Source: an uncultured Lachnospiraceae bacterium (GTDB lineage Bacteria; Bacillota; Clostridia; Lachnospirales; Lachnospiraceae). Taken from it: a stretch of DNA of 64,000 nt. Below, in pieces: positions 33,574 to 42,685 of the stretch. The translations under genes were made by a program, and so were the position numbers. The notes beneath the pieces were generated by a model. It saw only the letters and a program-made list of their open reading frames with translations. It was not told the origin of the DNA and did no database searches. The stretch covers positions 49,062 to 113,061 of the forward strand of contig CAJTXP010000010.1 in assembly GCA_910583615.1 (NCBI GenBank), read 5' to 3'. Numbering within the stretch: position 1 is the first letter of the stretch; each line of letters begins with the position of its first letter.

Positions 33574-36519
33574 ATGCGCAGGACACTATATACTTCAAAA
33601 ACAGCCATTCTTTTCTTTTTGCTCCTGTTCATCACACATTTTTTCTCATCGTCCTGCTGCCTTCCTGTACAGGCAGAAGAACAGAATCAACGCATTCACT
33701 ATCTCACGCTGCCGGATAATACAGAGGCTGTTCTTCTGGAATGCAACGGACAATTCGGAATGGTTGATTCCGGAGAAGATAGTGATTTCCCCTGCGGAGA
33801 GGATCCCCGATATCCCCTGCGTCCCGGAATCATTCAGGGCCACGGATATGAAGATGATGTAATTGCTTACCTGAATTCAGTTGGTGTTACGCAGGATAAT
33901 TTTGAATTCTATATCGGAACCCATCCGCACAGCGACCATATCGGTTCCGCAGATGAGATCATACGGGCTTTTCATCCAAAACGTGTATACATACAGGAAT
34001 ACAAAGATACTTATATCACTTATCCTGGAAATCTGTGGGACAACCTCTATGTTTATGATCATATGCTGGAAGCCGCCACGGAAGTGGGAGCGACTGTCAT
34101 CCAGAATTTTTCTTTGGAAGCCCCTCTGTATCCCGAGAAAGTTTTGATCCGGGGTTCTATTGAATGGGATGACCATCAAAATCAGGATCATCTTCGGCCC
34201 GATCATGTAACGATTACCCTTTCCCGACCTGACACCGAAGACACCCAGGAACTGACCGTCTCCCCGGATGAAGATGGAAACTGGCTTTATCAGTTTGAAC
34301 AGCTGCAAAAATACGACGATGCCAAAACCCCCATTATCTATCAGGTTACATTGGAATCCATAGACGGTTATGAGACATCAAAAGCAGACAACAATTATGA
34401 TTTTCTGTGTTCTCATTCCGCGGATGAAGAAGAGCCTGACGACCTGGAAGACTCGGAAGAACAGCCAAAGACAGAGAACAACGATCAATCTGACAGTCCA
34501 CAGGAAACAACTCTAACAGATGTTTCCGAGCAATCCGACGGCCCTCAGGAAACGCCTGAGACAGATGTTACTGGGCAATCCGATGACCCTCAGGAAACGC
34601 CCGATACAGATGGTGACCATCAATCCGACAGCCCGCAGGAAACAACTCTGACAGATGTTTCCGAGCAACCCGACGACTCACAGGAAGAGGCTGATGCAGA
34701 CAATGACGAGCAGTCCGACAGCCCGCAGGAAGAAGCTGATGCAGATGATAACACTCCGCTGGATTACACGGAGGAATCTGAAAACGCCAGTGAATTCGAT
34801 CTTTCAGAAGAAGCAGTCAGCAACAGTCATCCGGAAGGCGGAATCTTCGACGATATTTCCGGCGACTATGATAATTCCGGCAGCAGCGATCATCTGTTTA
34901 CAAATGATATTACATTTCAGGACCAGGTAGATGCCGCCTGTCTGCTGGACCCTAATAACGAAGCTTCCCTGCAGACTGCAGAACCTGCACAGACAGGAAT
35001 TTTCGACGATCTGAGCAATACACAGGATACCACTTCTACTCCTGTTTTTACACTTGGGGAAGACATGAAGATTCAGATCAAACACTATGGAGGAGATTAC
35101 AAAGTCATTCCAAAACCTGATGCCAATTATTTCTCTCTGGGGGTACTCGTTGAATGCAACGGCAAATCTGCATTTCTTGCAGGAGACATCAATAATTACG
35201 AAGGCGCTGAAACAGCGCTTGCCGAAGAACTTGGACACGTGGATATACTCACTCTGGGCCACCATGGATTTTATGGTTCCAATACACACGGTTATGTCAC
35301 CGGCCTGTCTCCTCAGATCATGGTCTGTGCCGGAAAGTGCAGCGGCATCTCCAATGATCCCGGTGCAGCCGGAGCTTACAGCACTCTGGACACATTGCTG
35401 ACAATGAGCGAAAAAGGAACGCCGCTCTATGCAACTGCCTGGTATCATGAAACTCTCGATGCGCTGGTATTCAACTTTGATGAAACATTAAGCAGCAATA
35501 TCCCATCCTCTGTTTCCTGGCTGGCCATTACCAGAAATCTGGATTTCAACGGTCACATTCGATATATGGACGGTTTTCCATCCGCATTCAGCGGCTGGGC
35601 CGATTATGCAGGAAAAACCTACTATTTTGACAATTCCTGTTACCCATCCAGAAACTGCTGGCTTCCTGTCGGACAGAAACGATATTATCTGGATGCTGAC
35701 GGCACTCTGAAAATCGGATGGATGGAGCTTGATGAATGTTGGTATTATCTGGATGACGACGGCGCCATGCTGACAGAATGGCAGCAGATCAGAAACCGAT
35801 TATATTATTTTGATCCGCATTCCGGCATTATGCAGACCGGATGGCAGTCCATCAACAATGAACGATATTATCTAAATCCTGAAAATGGCGCTGCCAAAAC
35901 CGAATGGCAGTTTATTGATGATAACTGGTATTATTTTGATTCCGAGAACGCATTTATGCTGACGGACTGGCAGCAGATTCACGGCAGAAGATATTATCTA
36001 TGCCCGGACAATGGCATGATGAAAACCGGATGGCAGTTCATCAACGAAACATGGTACTATCTCACTCCGGGCAATGGCTCCATGAAAACCGGATGGCAGT
36101 TTATCAACAACAAATGGTACTATCTCACTCCGGACAACGGCTCCATGAAAACCGGGTGGCAGTTTATCAACAACAAATGGTATTATCTTACTCCCGGCAA
36201 CGGCTCCATGAAAACCGGGTGGCAGTTTATCAACAACAAATGGTACTACCTCACCCCTGGCAACGGGGCCATGAAAACAGGATGGCAGTTTATCAGCAAC
36301 AAATGGTACTATCTTACTCCCGGCAGCGGATCCATGAAAACAGGATGGCAGTTTATTAACAATAAATGGTACTTTCTTACTCCCGGCAACGGCTCCATGA
36401 AAACCGGATGGCAGAAGATTAACGGCAAGTATTATTATCTGTATTCTTCCGGAGCCATGGCAGCTGATACCTGGATCGGAGAGGATTATGTAAATCGATC
36501 CGGAATCTGGATTCCCTGA
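33574..36519 (+). CDS. Phosphorylcholine esterase-like metallohydrolase with choline-binding repeats (Pce/CbpE homologue)
   Basis: 981 aa. Signal peptide, then a metallo-beta-lactamase fold starting IHYLTLPDNTEAVLLE and matching pneumococcal Pce over GQFGMVDSGEDSDFP, the metal motif H117-P-H119-S-D121-H122, and NLWDNLYVYDHMLEAATE. Residues about 283-406 are an acidic insert of QSDSPQET-like repeats. The fold then resumes with SAFLAGDINNYEG (metal Asp near 537) and LTLGHHGFYGS. About 14 choline-binding units end the protein. Pce removes phosphocholine from wall teichoic or lipoteichoic acid, so this enzyme could trim the decoration made by the lic genes. Start chosen at 33574 with GAGGAGG. It is the only plus-strand gene of the middle region. 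Confidence 0.85.
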   Translation: MRRTLYTSKTAILFFLLLFITHFFSSSCCLPVQAEEQNQRIHYLTLPDNTEAVLLECNGQFGMVDSGEDSDFPCGEDPRYPLRPGIIQGHGYEDDVIAYLNSVGVTQDNFEFYIGTHPHSDHIGSADEIIRAFHPKRVYIQEYKDTYITYPGNLWDNLYVYDHMLEAATEVGATVIQNFSLEAPLYPEKVLIRGSIEWDDHQNQDHLRPDHVTITLSRPDTEDTQELTVSPDEDGNWLYQFEQLQKYDDAKTPIIYQVTLESIDGYETSKADNNYDFLCSHSADEEEPDDLEDSEEQPKTENNDQSDSPQETTLTDVSEQSDGPQETPETDVTGQSDDPQETPDTDGDHQSDSPQETTLTDVSEQPDDSQEEADADNDEQSDSPQEEADADDNTPLDYTEESENASEFDLSEEAVSNSHPEGGIFDDISGDYDNSGSSDHLFTNDITFQDQVDAACLLDPNNEASLQTAEPAQTGIFDDLSNTQDTTSTPVFTLGEDMKIQIKHYGGDYKVIPKPDANYFSLGVLVECNGKSAFLAGDINNYEGAETALAEELGHVDILTLGHHGFYGSNTHGYVTGLSPQIMVCAGKCSGISNDPGAAGAYSTLDTLLTMSEKGTPLYATAWYHETLDALVFNFDETLSSNIPSSVSWLAITRNLDFNGHIRYMDGFPSAFSGWADYAGKTYYFDNSCYPSRNCWLPVGQKRYYLDADGTLKIGWMELDECWYYLDDDGAMLTEWQQIRNRLYYFDPHSGIMQTGWQSINNERYYLNPENGAAKTEWQFIDDNWYYFDSENAFMLTDWQQIHGRRYYLCPDNGMMKTGWQFINETWYYLTPGNGSMKTGWQFINNKWYYLTPDNGSMKTGWQFINNKWYYLTPGNGSMKTGWQFINNKWYYLTPGNGAMKTGWQFISNKWYYLTPGSGSMKTGWQFINNKWYFLTPGNGSMKTGWQKINGKYYYLYSSGAMAADTWIGEDYVNRSGIWIP
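34430..34790 (+). repeat. Acidic imperfect repeats inserted in the Pce-like enzyme domain
   Basis: Several degenerate units around QSDSPQETTLTDVSEQ and QSDDPQETPDTD lie between the two halves of the metallohydrolase fold. The composition is almost only D, E, S, Q, P, T. Such sequence is normally a flexible surface linker; inside a catalytic domain it must loop out. Confidence 0.75.
36028..36405 (+). repeat. Six near-identical 63-bp tandem repeats
   Basis: Units begin at 36028, 36091, 36154, 36217, 36280 and 36343, each encoding GWQFINNKWYYLTPGNG plus SMKT with few changes. DNA identity between units is very high compared with the older repeats before them. They are likely to vary in number between strains. 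Confidence 0.88.
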
Positions 36520-36528
36520 AAGAAAGAC

Positions 36529-36575
36529 GGCGGATAAATCCCTGAAATCAGGAACTTATCCGCCATACTTTTTAC
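36529..36575. terminator. Bidirectional intrinsic terminator between convergent genes
   Basis: GGCGGATAA (36529-36537) pairs with TTATCCGCC (36556-36564), with further pairing inside (TCCCTG/CAGGA). On the plus strand it is followed by ATACTTTTTAC; on the minus strand by GTCTTTCTTTC. It serves the Pce-like gene and the 1388-aa repeat protein, whose stop codons face each other here. Confidence 0.8.
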
Positions 36576-36608
36576 TTACCGTTTCAAATATCTGTTACGT
36601 CACAAATA

Positions 36609-39600
36609 TTACAGCATCTTACCATTTCTCGCAAAGATATAGGTTTTCCCGCCAATCTTCTGCTTGCCGGTCACTGCAAAACCATTTGCGTCAAAGTAAT
36701 ACCATACATCTTCTGTCTCGATATCTTCTTCGTCATAAACATTGGATTCTCTGTAGATATTCATATAAGACACCTTTTTCCAACTGTTCTTAATCGGAAG
36801 ACCATTCTTATCAAGATACTGATATCTGCCATCATTGTAATACAGACAATCACTCAGCATAACGCCGGTCTCACTGAAGTGATAATACTTTCCGCCAATC
36901 TCCTGGCTTCCAGTCTGAACTGCACCATCGATCACATAATACCATAAACCATTGACTTTATTCCAGCCCTCTTTCACTTTGTAGGTCTTTCTGGTTCCTT
37001 TGCTGCCGTCAAAGAAGTAGTAATTCCCGTCAGCAAAGTAAAGTCCGGTATCAGCGATATAGGAGAAATAGTATTTTTTGCCGGACACGGTTCCAGGCCC
37101 TGACAGTGTATGCCCGTTACGAACATAGATCAGACTTCCTGTGCCATACCATCCGTTCAGATGAAGCACGCCGTTGGCATCTGCATATCCATGGCCGCTG
37201 ACTGTTTCATCCGTCGCCATTCCGGAAGAATAGAAGTAATATGACTTTCCGCCGATCGTCTGATAACCTCTTGCAAATTTTCCGCCGCTTACATAGAACC
37301 AGTTATCATTTGCCGTCTTTGTCCAGCCATTCTTTCCAGCCTTCACAATTCGGGTCACTTCTCCGCTCGAACTGATGACATATAATGTCTTTTCATCATT
37401 GGACAATACCATGTCATGCTCATACATCGCTCCGTCATATTCATCGAAAAGATATTTCTTGCCGCTGATGGTCTGCAGTCCCTTTACGAGTCTTCCGTCA
37501 GCTCCCGCATAATAATAGATACCGTCTGCATCCTGTCCCCATGCTTTGGAGATGATCTTTCCATTCTTGTCAGCGAAATAATATCCGGTGTTGTAAGATC
37601 CCACCCTGGACTGATATGCCATCTTTCCACTGCCGTCAAAGTAGTACCGTGCATTGCCGATCTTCTGAAGGCCGGTCAGATAAGAGCCGCCTTTATAATA
37701 ATAATACTGTCCGTCAATCAGGTTCCAGCCATCCGTAATCTTAACTTCTTTTTTGTCAGATGCACCGTTCTTTTTAAAGCGATACAGTTTGCCGTCGATG
37801 ACACAATCCTCCGTCACAATCGTTCCGGATACGAAGTAATACCAGGAAGACCCGATCTTTTTCCAGCCTGCTTCTACTTCTTTACTGTCCGCACCATAGT
37901 AATGCCATTTTCCGTTGCTGTCCAGTCTCCACTGATTTTTAACCGCTGCACCATTGCTGCCAAAGTAATAATCATCATGGACTTCTCTGGTAACCATCCG
38001 TCCGCTGGCATCAAAATGATAGTATTTACCATTGATCTGTTCGGTCGTATTCTTCAACAAAGCCTTGTCTTTAATATAGAACCAGCTGCCTCCTGCGCCC
38101 TCATACCATGCATTGTTGGATGCTGTACCGGTCCACAGTCCGTCTGCATTGAACTTCTCCAGCTTTCCTTCAATCTCTTTAAGGCCGGTTACCATTCTAT
38201 AGGAATCGTCAAAATAATACCACTTTTTACCGACTTTCTGCCAGTTATCCTTTACCAGCGCGCCGCTGCCGTCTGCATACATCCAGTGCAGTTCTCCGTT
38301 ATCCGTGGCTTTCACCCAGCCTTTGTTCATGATACCGTCGCTGTCAAAGGAATAAAGCTTTCCTTCAATCTCCATGGTCGTATTTTTTACTTTTCTTCCC
38401 GTTTCCGGATTGAAGTAATACCATTTGCCGGATACCTGTCTCCACTTGGTGACTGCTTTCCCTTTTACAATATAGTAAGTATCATAAAGCCATCCGTTCT
38501 TCAGACTGGTTGTGCAGACTCCGTCCGCGCCATAAACATAAAGAACACCGTCTTTATAATACTGACCATTGGTCTTCATTTCTCCCTCACCAGAGAAACA
38601 GTACGTTTTTTTACCAATTGTCTGAAGGCCGCTTGCAGCCGTACCGTCCTGTTTATGATAGTACCATTTACCCTGGTGCTGATACCAGCCTGTTACCATA
38701 CGTCCGTCTTCATCAAAACTGAATATCAGATTTGTGCCTGGGTCATCTGGATCATAGCCGATTCCCCTCCGTACATTTTTATACATAGCGCCATCAGAGC
38801 CAAAATAATATTTGCTGCCGTTGATCTGACGCCACTCATTCGTCACAAGCTTTCCGGATTCCACATAGAACCAGTCGCCCTCTTTGTTCTTTTTCCAGCC
38901 GTCCTTCTCGATACTGATTTTCTCGGTCAGTTTTCCGTCTTCGTTAAAGTAATACAGACTCTTCCCATCAGAATAAGAAGTTTTTGTCTGCATTCTTCCA
39001 TAACTGAAATAATAGGTATCTTTACCGACTGTCACAAGGCCTTCTGCAGCCGCTCCTTTGCTGTCATAATAATACCAGCTGCTGTTCCTGTCCTGATACC
39101 ATCCGGTCACCATATGACCGTCTTTGTCAAAGCGATAGGAAATATACTTACCCGTGGTCTCATCAGACTCGCCCCAGGTTGTATCTTTGACCATCTTTCC
39201 TTCATAATCAAAACGGTATCTGAATTTTCCGATCTGCCGCCACTCATTTTTTACAAGTTTTCCGGATTCTGTATAATACCAGTTTCCGTCAGCTGTACTC
39301 TTCCAGCCGTTTTCCGCAAGGTTGATCTCATCGGTCAGTTTTCCGTCTTCACCAAAGTAATAAAGTTTGGAATCCAGTTCGTATGTATAATCGGTCGCCA
39401 TGCGTCCAGCATACAGGAAATAATAGGTGGCATTTCCTATTTTCTGCATTCCTTTCGGCGCCTTACCGTCGTTTCCATAATAATACCAGTCCTCGTCTTC
39501 ATCCTGGTACCAGCCGGTCACGACCTTACCATTGGAGTCAAAGCGGTAATATCCACTTTCTCCTGTGCCCTCATCCCATATAGACGTCACAGTATCTTTG

Positions 39601-40775
39601 CACATAATACCGGAAGAATCGAAATAATATCTGACCCCTTCGATCTCTTTCCAGCAACCCTTTACCATCTGGCCTGCTTCAATATAGACAAAGTTTCCGT
39701 CACTGGTTTCTTTCCAGCCGTCTGTCTCAAGGCTGATCGTATTTGTCAGCTTACCGTCTTCGCCAAAATAATAGATGTTTTTTTCATCCTGCCAGGAAGT
39801 ATTGGTCTGCATTTCGCCGCCATAGCCGAAATAATAGGTAGCCCCGTCAACCTCCTGCACGCCGCTTGCAGCTTTACCGTCATTCATATAATAATACTTA
39901 TTGCCATATTCTTCATACCATCCGGTCTGCATACGGCCGTCTGCGTCAAAGCAATAATAACTGTAGGTGTATTCACCCATCATGTCTTTACTAATATATT
40001 TCCGACCATCTGCATAGCGATATCCGTCACTGCCCAGATAATACCAGGAACCATCCATCTGTTTCCAGGTAGATGTCAGCTTTTCTCCGGACTCCACATA
40101 ATAGAACCCGTTCCCATCCTCATGCCAGCCATCTTCTTCTGCCTTCAGAATTTCACTGTCTACTGTGATCTCTACCGGTACTTCTTCCGGAACAACCGGC
40201 TCTTCTGCAGGAATCTCCTCATTCACTACAGCATCCGGAGCCACTGCATCATCTGCCGGCGGTACTTCCGTGTCCGTCACATCGTCTGCCGGCGGCACTT
40301 CTGTATCCGTTGCATCGTCTGCCGGCGGCACTTCCGTGTCCGTTGCATCATCTGCCGGCGGCACTTCCGTGTCCGTTGTATCATCTGCCGGCGGTACTTC
40401 CGTGTCCGTCACATCATCTGCCGGCGGCACTTCCGTGTCCGTTGCATCGTCTGCCGGCGGCACTTCCGTGTCCGTTACATCATCTGCCGGCGGCACTTCT
40501 GTATCTGTTACTTCATCTACCGGCGGCATTTCTGTACTGGTTGTACCATCTGTCGTTGCATCAACAGTCTCCGACGGATCCTCGTCTCCGTCTGCAGCGT
40601 TTTCGTTTCCCTCCTGTTCTGATTCATCAGTCTCCTCCGCTTCTACAGCACTGGGATTCTGTACTTCCGTCGGTTCCGCCGCATAAACAGGAACTCCACC
40701 GACAACATTCGCTGCGACCAGAAGGCCTGCCAGCGCTTTTCTGGCATTTCTGCCAAGTTTGTTGTAGTGTATCAT
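36609..40775 (-). CDS. Giant secreted choline-binding-repeat protein (1388 aa)
   Basis: Start ATG 40775 with AAGAGGAGA; a further upstream ATG (40814) lacks a ribosome binding site. Signal peptide (GLLVAANVVGGVPVYA), an acidic linker with eight 11-residue repeats, then about 1150 residues of choline-binding-type units. Long cycles recur: a module ending WYQDEDEDWYYYG, one with YYFGEDGKLT, one with GWK...YVESGKLV, repeated about four times, so the array has a higher-order period. No enzymatic domain is seen. The design is close to the 770-aa protein (shared HGYADANGVLHL tail module), suggesting duplication. It may be a surface scaffold or adhesin held by phosphocholine; this is inference. Confidence 0.85.
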   Translation of the reverse strand: MIHYNKLGRNARKALAGLLVAANVVGGVPVYAAEPTEVQNPSAVEAEETDESEQEGNENAADGDEDPSETVDATTDGTTSTEMPPVDEVTDTEVPPADDVTDTEVPPADDATDTEVPPADDVTDTEVPPADDTTDTEVPPADDATDTEVPPADDATDTEVPPADDVTDTEVPPADDAVAPDAVVNEEIPAEEPVVPEEVPVEITVDSEILKAEEDGWHEDGNGFYYVESGEKLTSTWKQMDGSWYYLGSDGYRYADGRKYISKDMMGEYTYSYYCFDADGRMQTGWYEEYGNKYYYMNDGKAASGVQEVDGATYYFGYGGEMQTNTSWQDEKNIYYFGEDGKLTNTISLETDGWKETSDGNFVYIEAGQMVKGCWKEIEGVRYYFDSSGIMCKDTVTSIWDEGTGESGYYRFDSNGKVVTGWYQDEDEDWYYYGNDGKAPKGMQKIGNATYYFLYAGRMATDYTYELDSKLYYFGEDGKLTDEINLAENGWKSTADGNWYYTESGKLVKNEWRQIGKFRYRFDYEGKMVKDTTWGESDETTGKYISYRFDKDGHMVTGWYQDRNSSWYYYDSKGAAAEGLVTVGKDTYYFSYGRMQTKTSYSDGKSLYYFNEDGKLTEKISIEKDGWKKNKEGDWFYVESGKLVTNEWRQINGSKYYFGSDGAMYKNVRRGIGYDPDDPGTNLIFSFDEDGRMVTGWYQHQGKWYYHKQDGTAASGLQTIGKKTYCFSGEGEMKTNGQYYKDGVLYVYGADGVCTTSLKNGWLYDTYYIVKGKAVTKWRQVSGKWYYFNPETGRKVKNTTMEIEGKLYSFDSDGIMNKGWVKATDNGELHWMYADGSGALVKDNWQKVGKKWYYFDDSYRMVTGLKEIEGKLEKFNADGLWTGTASNNAWYEGAGGSWFYIKDKALLKNTTEQINGKYYHFDASGRMVTREVHDDYYFGSNGAAVKNQWRLDSNGKWHYYGADSKEVEAGWKKIGSSWYYFVSGTIVTEDCVIDGKLYRFKKNGASDKKEVKITDGWNLIDGQYYYYKGGSYLTGLQKIGNARYYFDGSGKMAYQSRVGSYNTGYYFADKNGKIISKAWGQDADGIYYYAGADGRLVKGLQTISGKKYLFDEYDGAMYEHDMVLSNDEKTLYVISSSGEVTRIVKAGKNGWTKTANDNWFYVSGGKFARGYQTIGGKSYYFYSSGMATDETVSGHGYADANGVLHLNGWYGTGSLIYVRNGHTLSGPGTVSGKKYYFSYIADTGLYFADGNYYFFDGSKGTRKTYKVKEGWNKVNGLWYYVIDGAVQTGSQEIGGKYYHFSETGVMLSDCLYYNDGRYQYLDKNGLPIKNSWKKVSYMNIYRESNVYDEEDIETEDVWYYFDANGFAVTGKQKIGGKTYIFARNGKML
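40245..40508 (-). repeat. Eight tandem 33-bp repeats encoding TDTEVPPADD(V/A/T)
   Basis: Eight consecutive 11-codon units without spacers, differing almost only at the last codon and by silent changes. They lie between the signal peptide and the choline-binding region, so they form an acidic Pro-containing stalk. This is the type of array that expands and contracts by slippage. Confidence 0.92.
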
Positions 40776-40925
40776 ACACACATCTCCTCTTGATTTATTT
40801 AGCAGCCGCTTCATTTCAGGCGGCTTGCTATCTTCTTTTCAAATGCCGCCATATTTTCTGCATCCTGCCCAATTTTTTTAGTAAATATAAATAATTTTCA
40901 GGACTTTTGAACAGCATTTTGTATC

Positions 40926-40954
40926 ATTATACTATATTTTTCCATTTTTAGCAA
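40926..40954 (-). promoter_or_regulatory. Predicted promoter of the 1388-aa repeat protein gene
   Basis: Minus strand: TTGCTA (40949-40954), 17-nt spacer, TATAAT (40926-40931). It leaves a 5' leader of roughly 145 nt before the start codon; a small GC-rich inverted repeat lies in the leader around 40803-40850. No known riboswitch class is recognised in it. Confidence 0.68.
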
Positions 40955-40980
40955 CTCTGATTTTCAAAATTTTGTATCAA

Positions 40981-41028
40981 AACAAAAACAGGCAGTATCA
41001 GTTGAATCTTCAAACTGATACCGCCTGT
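40981..41028 (-). terminator. Strong intrinsic terminator downstream of the choline transporter gene
   Basis: On the minus strand, ACAGGCGGTATCAGTT and AACTGATACTGCCTGT form a 16-bp stem (one G-U) around TGAAGATTC, followed directly by TTTTGTTTT. It ends the lic cassette transcript and insulates the downstream repeat-protein promoter. Confidence 0.88.
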
Positions 41029-41067
41029 ACCCACTGCTGTTATGAATATGCTTTCCAGCCTTTACTT

Positions 41068-41163
41068 TTATTTCGTTCCCAGCCAGACACCGTCTTTATT
41101 AAATAAATCGTGACTCTGTACCGTCAAAAAACGATTCGCATAACTTATAATCCCTGCTTTCTC
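41068..41163 (-). pseudogene. Orphan C-terminus of a choline-binding-repeat protein
   Basis: Just after the transporter stop, one minus-strand frame without a start codon reads RFLTVQSHDLFNKDGVWLGTK and then stops. The FNxDGxWxG ending matches tail modules in this family (FNENGEWEG in the GH25 protein, FNADGLWTG in the 1388-aa protein). It looks like the end of a lost choline-binding gene left by recombination, with the terminator behind it. Confidence 0.55.
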
Positions 41164-42685
41164 ATCTTTGTTTTTCTTTCAAATATGCCCCTGCATCCTT
41201 AAAGAAGCTCGCGGTAATCAACAGTATAATAAACCCAATCGGAAAAGCTGCAATAATCGATACGGACTGCAGACTGTACATGGAGTTCTCTGCAAAAATC
41301 AGGGCGATTGGAAACAGAATAAACATCACGGCCCAAAAGGTACGTACTCTCTTATCCGGCTCCGTTTCCACCGAAAGCTTTTTATAGGAATACGACGATA
41401 CCACCATGGTGATGGAATCAAAAGTCGTTGAATAAAATGCAATCATCGTCACCACCAGAAGAATCAGTCCCAGACTGCTCAGAGGAAGCGTATCAAAGAT
41501 CTTCAGAATTGCTTCTGAATACGATCCCCCCGCTCCGATAAAGCCCGAAACATCCAACCCATGCTTCATCTGCTGCGCCATCCCATAATTGCCCAGAATA
41601 ATAAAGGAAGTAAATGTCCCTGCCAGTCCCCAGCTGTATCCGCCGAGCACTGTGTTTTTAATCGTCCTTCCTCTGCTGATGGTTCCGATAAAAAACGGCG
41701 TCGCCACGCACCATACCATCCAGTATGCCCAGTAATAGATGGTCCAGTTTTGCGGAAACGAGTTCTCCCTTAACGGATCCATCCATGTGGACATGCCGAC
41801 AAAATTCTGCACCAGATTGCCAAGAGCGGAAAATCCCGTCTCCAGAATATAGACCGCCTCATTGCCTGCCAGCAGCACATAGAGAAGCAGAACAAAAAAC
41901 AAATAGGCACAGTAAGAAGCAAGCTTTGAGATTCCTCTCATGCCAAACCAGACCGTAAGGGTATAAACAGCTGCAATCAGCAGAAGAATTACGATTGTAA
42001 GACCGGTACTGTCCGCAAATCCAAACACCTGGCTTACCGCTGCGGAAAGCAGCGGAGTTGCAAGTGAAAATGTCGTTGCAGTCCCGGCAATCAGCGCAAA
42101 AATCGCAATCAGATCAATGGCTCTTCCCCATGCACCGTCTACGCGTTTTCCCAGCAGCGGTCTGCATGCTTCTGAAAACTTCTGTTTCTCCCGTCCGCGC
42201 ACATGAAGCATAAAGCCAAATGCAACTGCAAGTACAATATAAAAGCTCCAGGCAATCGGCCCCCAGTGAAACAGCGGATAAGTAGAAGCCCATCTTTGAA
42301 TTCCTCCCATTTCTTCGATGTGCGTCTCATTTGCATACAGAGCCCATTCACACAGAGAATAAAACAGAATATCTGCAGCCATGGTAGACGTAAAGATCAT
42401 CGTTCCCCACTGAAATGCAGGATACTGAGGTTTTTCTGCATTTCCAAGTCGGATCCTGCCGAACCTGGAAAAAGCCATATACATCGTGCACCCGAAAATC
42501 CCGGTCCCAAGCAGTGCATAATAGATGCCGCAGTCATCTCCCAGGAAACCCCGGACCGCCTGAAGAATCCACGCCGACTGTTCCGGCATCGCCATAAAGA
42601 CAGCGCACAAAGCCACTACGCCTGCCAGCGGCACTATGGTAGAAAACCAGTCAATCTGTTCTCCCAGTCGTTTTTTATCGTCCAT
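41162..42685 (-). CDS. BCCT family choline/betaine transporter
   Basis: 507 aa, 12 predicted membrane helices. Family hallmarks: aromatic-rich WTIYYWAYWMVWCVATPFF segment in the substrate site, RGRTIKNTVLG, and FYSTTFDSITMVVSSYSY. BCCT proteins import choline, betaine or carnitine. Position after two LicC-type genes and overlap with LicC by 11 bp argue for choline as the substrate, here serving wall decoration rather than osmoprotection. Pneumococcus uses a different family (LicB) for this step. Confidence 0.9.
   Translation of the reverse strand: MDDKKRLGEQIDWFSTIVPLAGVVALCAVFMAMPEQSAWILQAVRGFLGDDCGIYYALLGTGIFGCTMYMAFSRFGRIRLGNAEKPQYPAFQWGTMIFTSTMAADILFYSLCEWALYANETHIEEMGGIQRWASTYPLFHWGPIAWSFYIVLAVAFGFMLHVRGREKQKFSEACRPLLGKRVDGAWGRAIDLIAIFALIAGTATTFSLATPLLSAAVSQVFGFADSTGLTIVILLLIAAVYTLTVWFGMRGISKLASYCAYLFFVLLLYVLLAGNEAVYILETGFSALGNLVQNFVGMSTWMDPLRENSFPQNWTIYYWAYWMVWCVATPFFIGTISRGRTIKNTVLGGYSWGLAGTFTSFIILGNYGMAQQMKHGLDVSGFIGAGGSYSEAILKIFDTLPLSSLGLILLVVTMIAFYSTTFDSITMVVSSYSYKKLSVETEPDKRVRTFWAVMFILFPIALIFAENSMYSLQSVSIIAAFPIGFIILLITASFFKDAGAYLKEKQR

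Noticed and set aside
31272..40508. Regular 33-bp, 60-bp and 63-bp repeats that at first look CRISPR-like
   Set aside because: All repeats are in frame within coding genes, have no unique spacers, and translate to known choline-binding units or an acidic stalk; no cas genes are near.
37416..40622. Very long plus-strand open frame (over 1000 codons) opposite the 1388-aa repeat protein
   Set aside because: It is an antisense shadow produced by the repeat codons of the real gene; it has no ribosome binding site, no promoter and a low-complexity, meaningless sequence. The minus-strand gene has signal peptide, promoter and family repeats.
40776..40925. Riboswitch in the ~145-nt leader of the 1388-aa gene
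   Set aside because: Only a short GC-rich inverted repeat is visible; no conserved core of a known riboswitch class could be recognised by eye.
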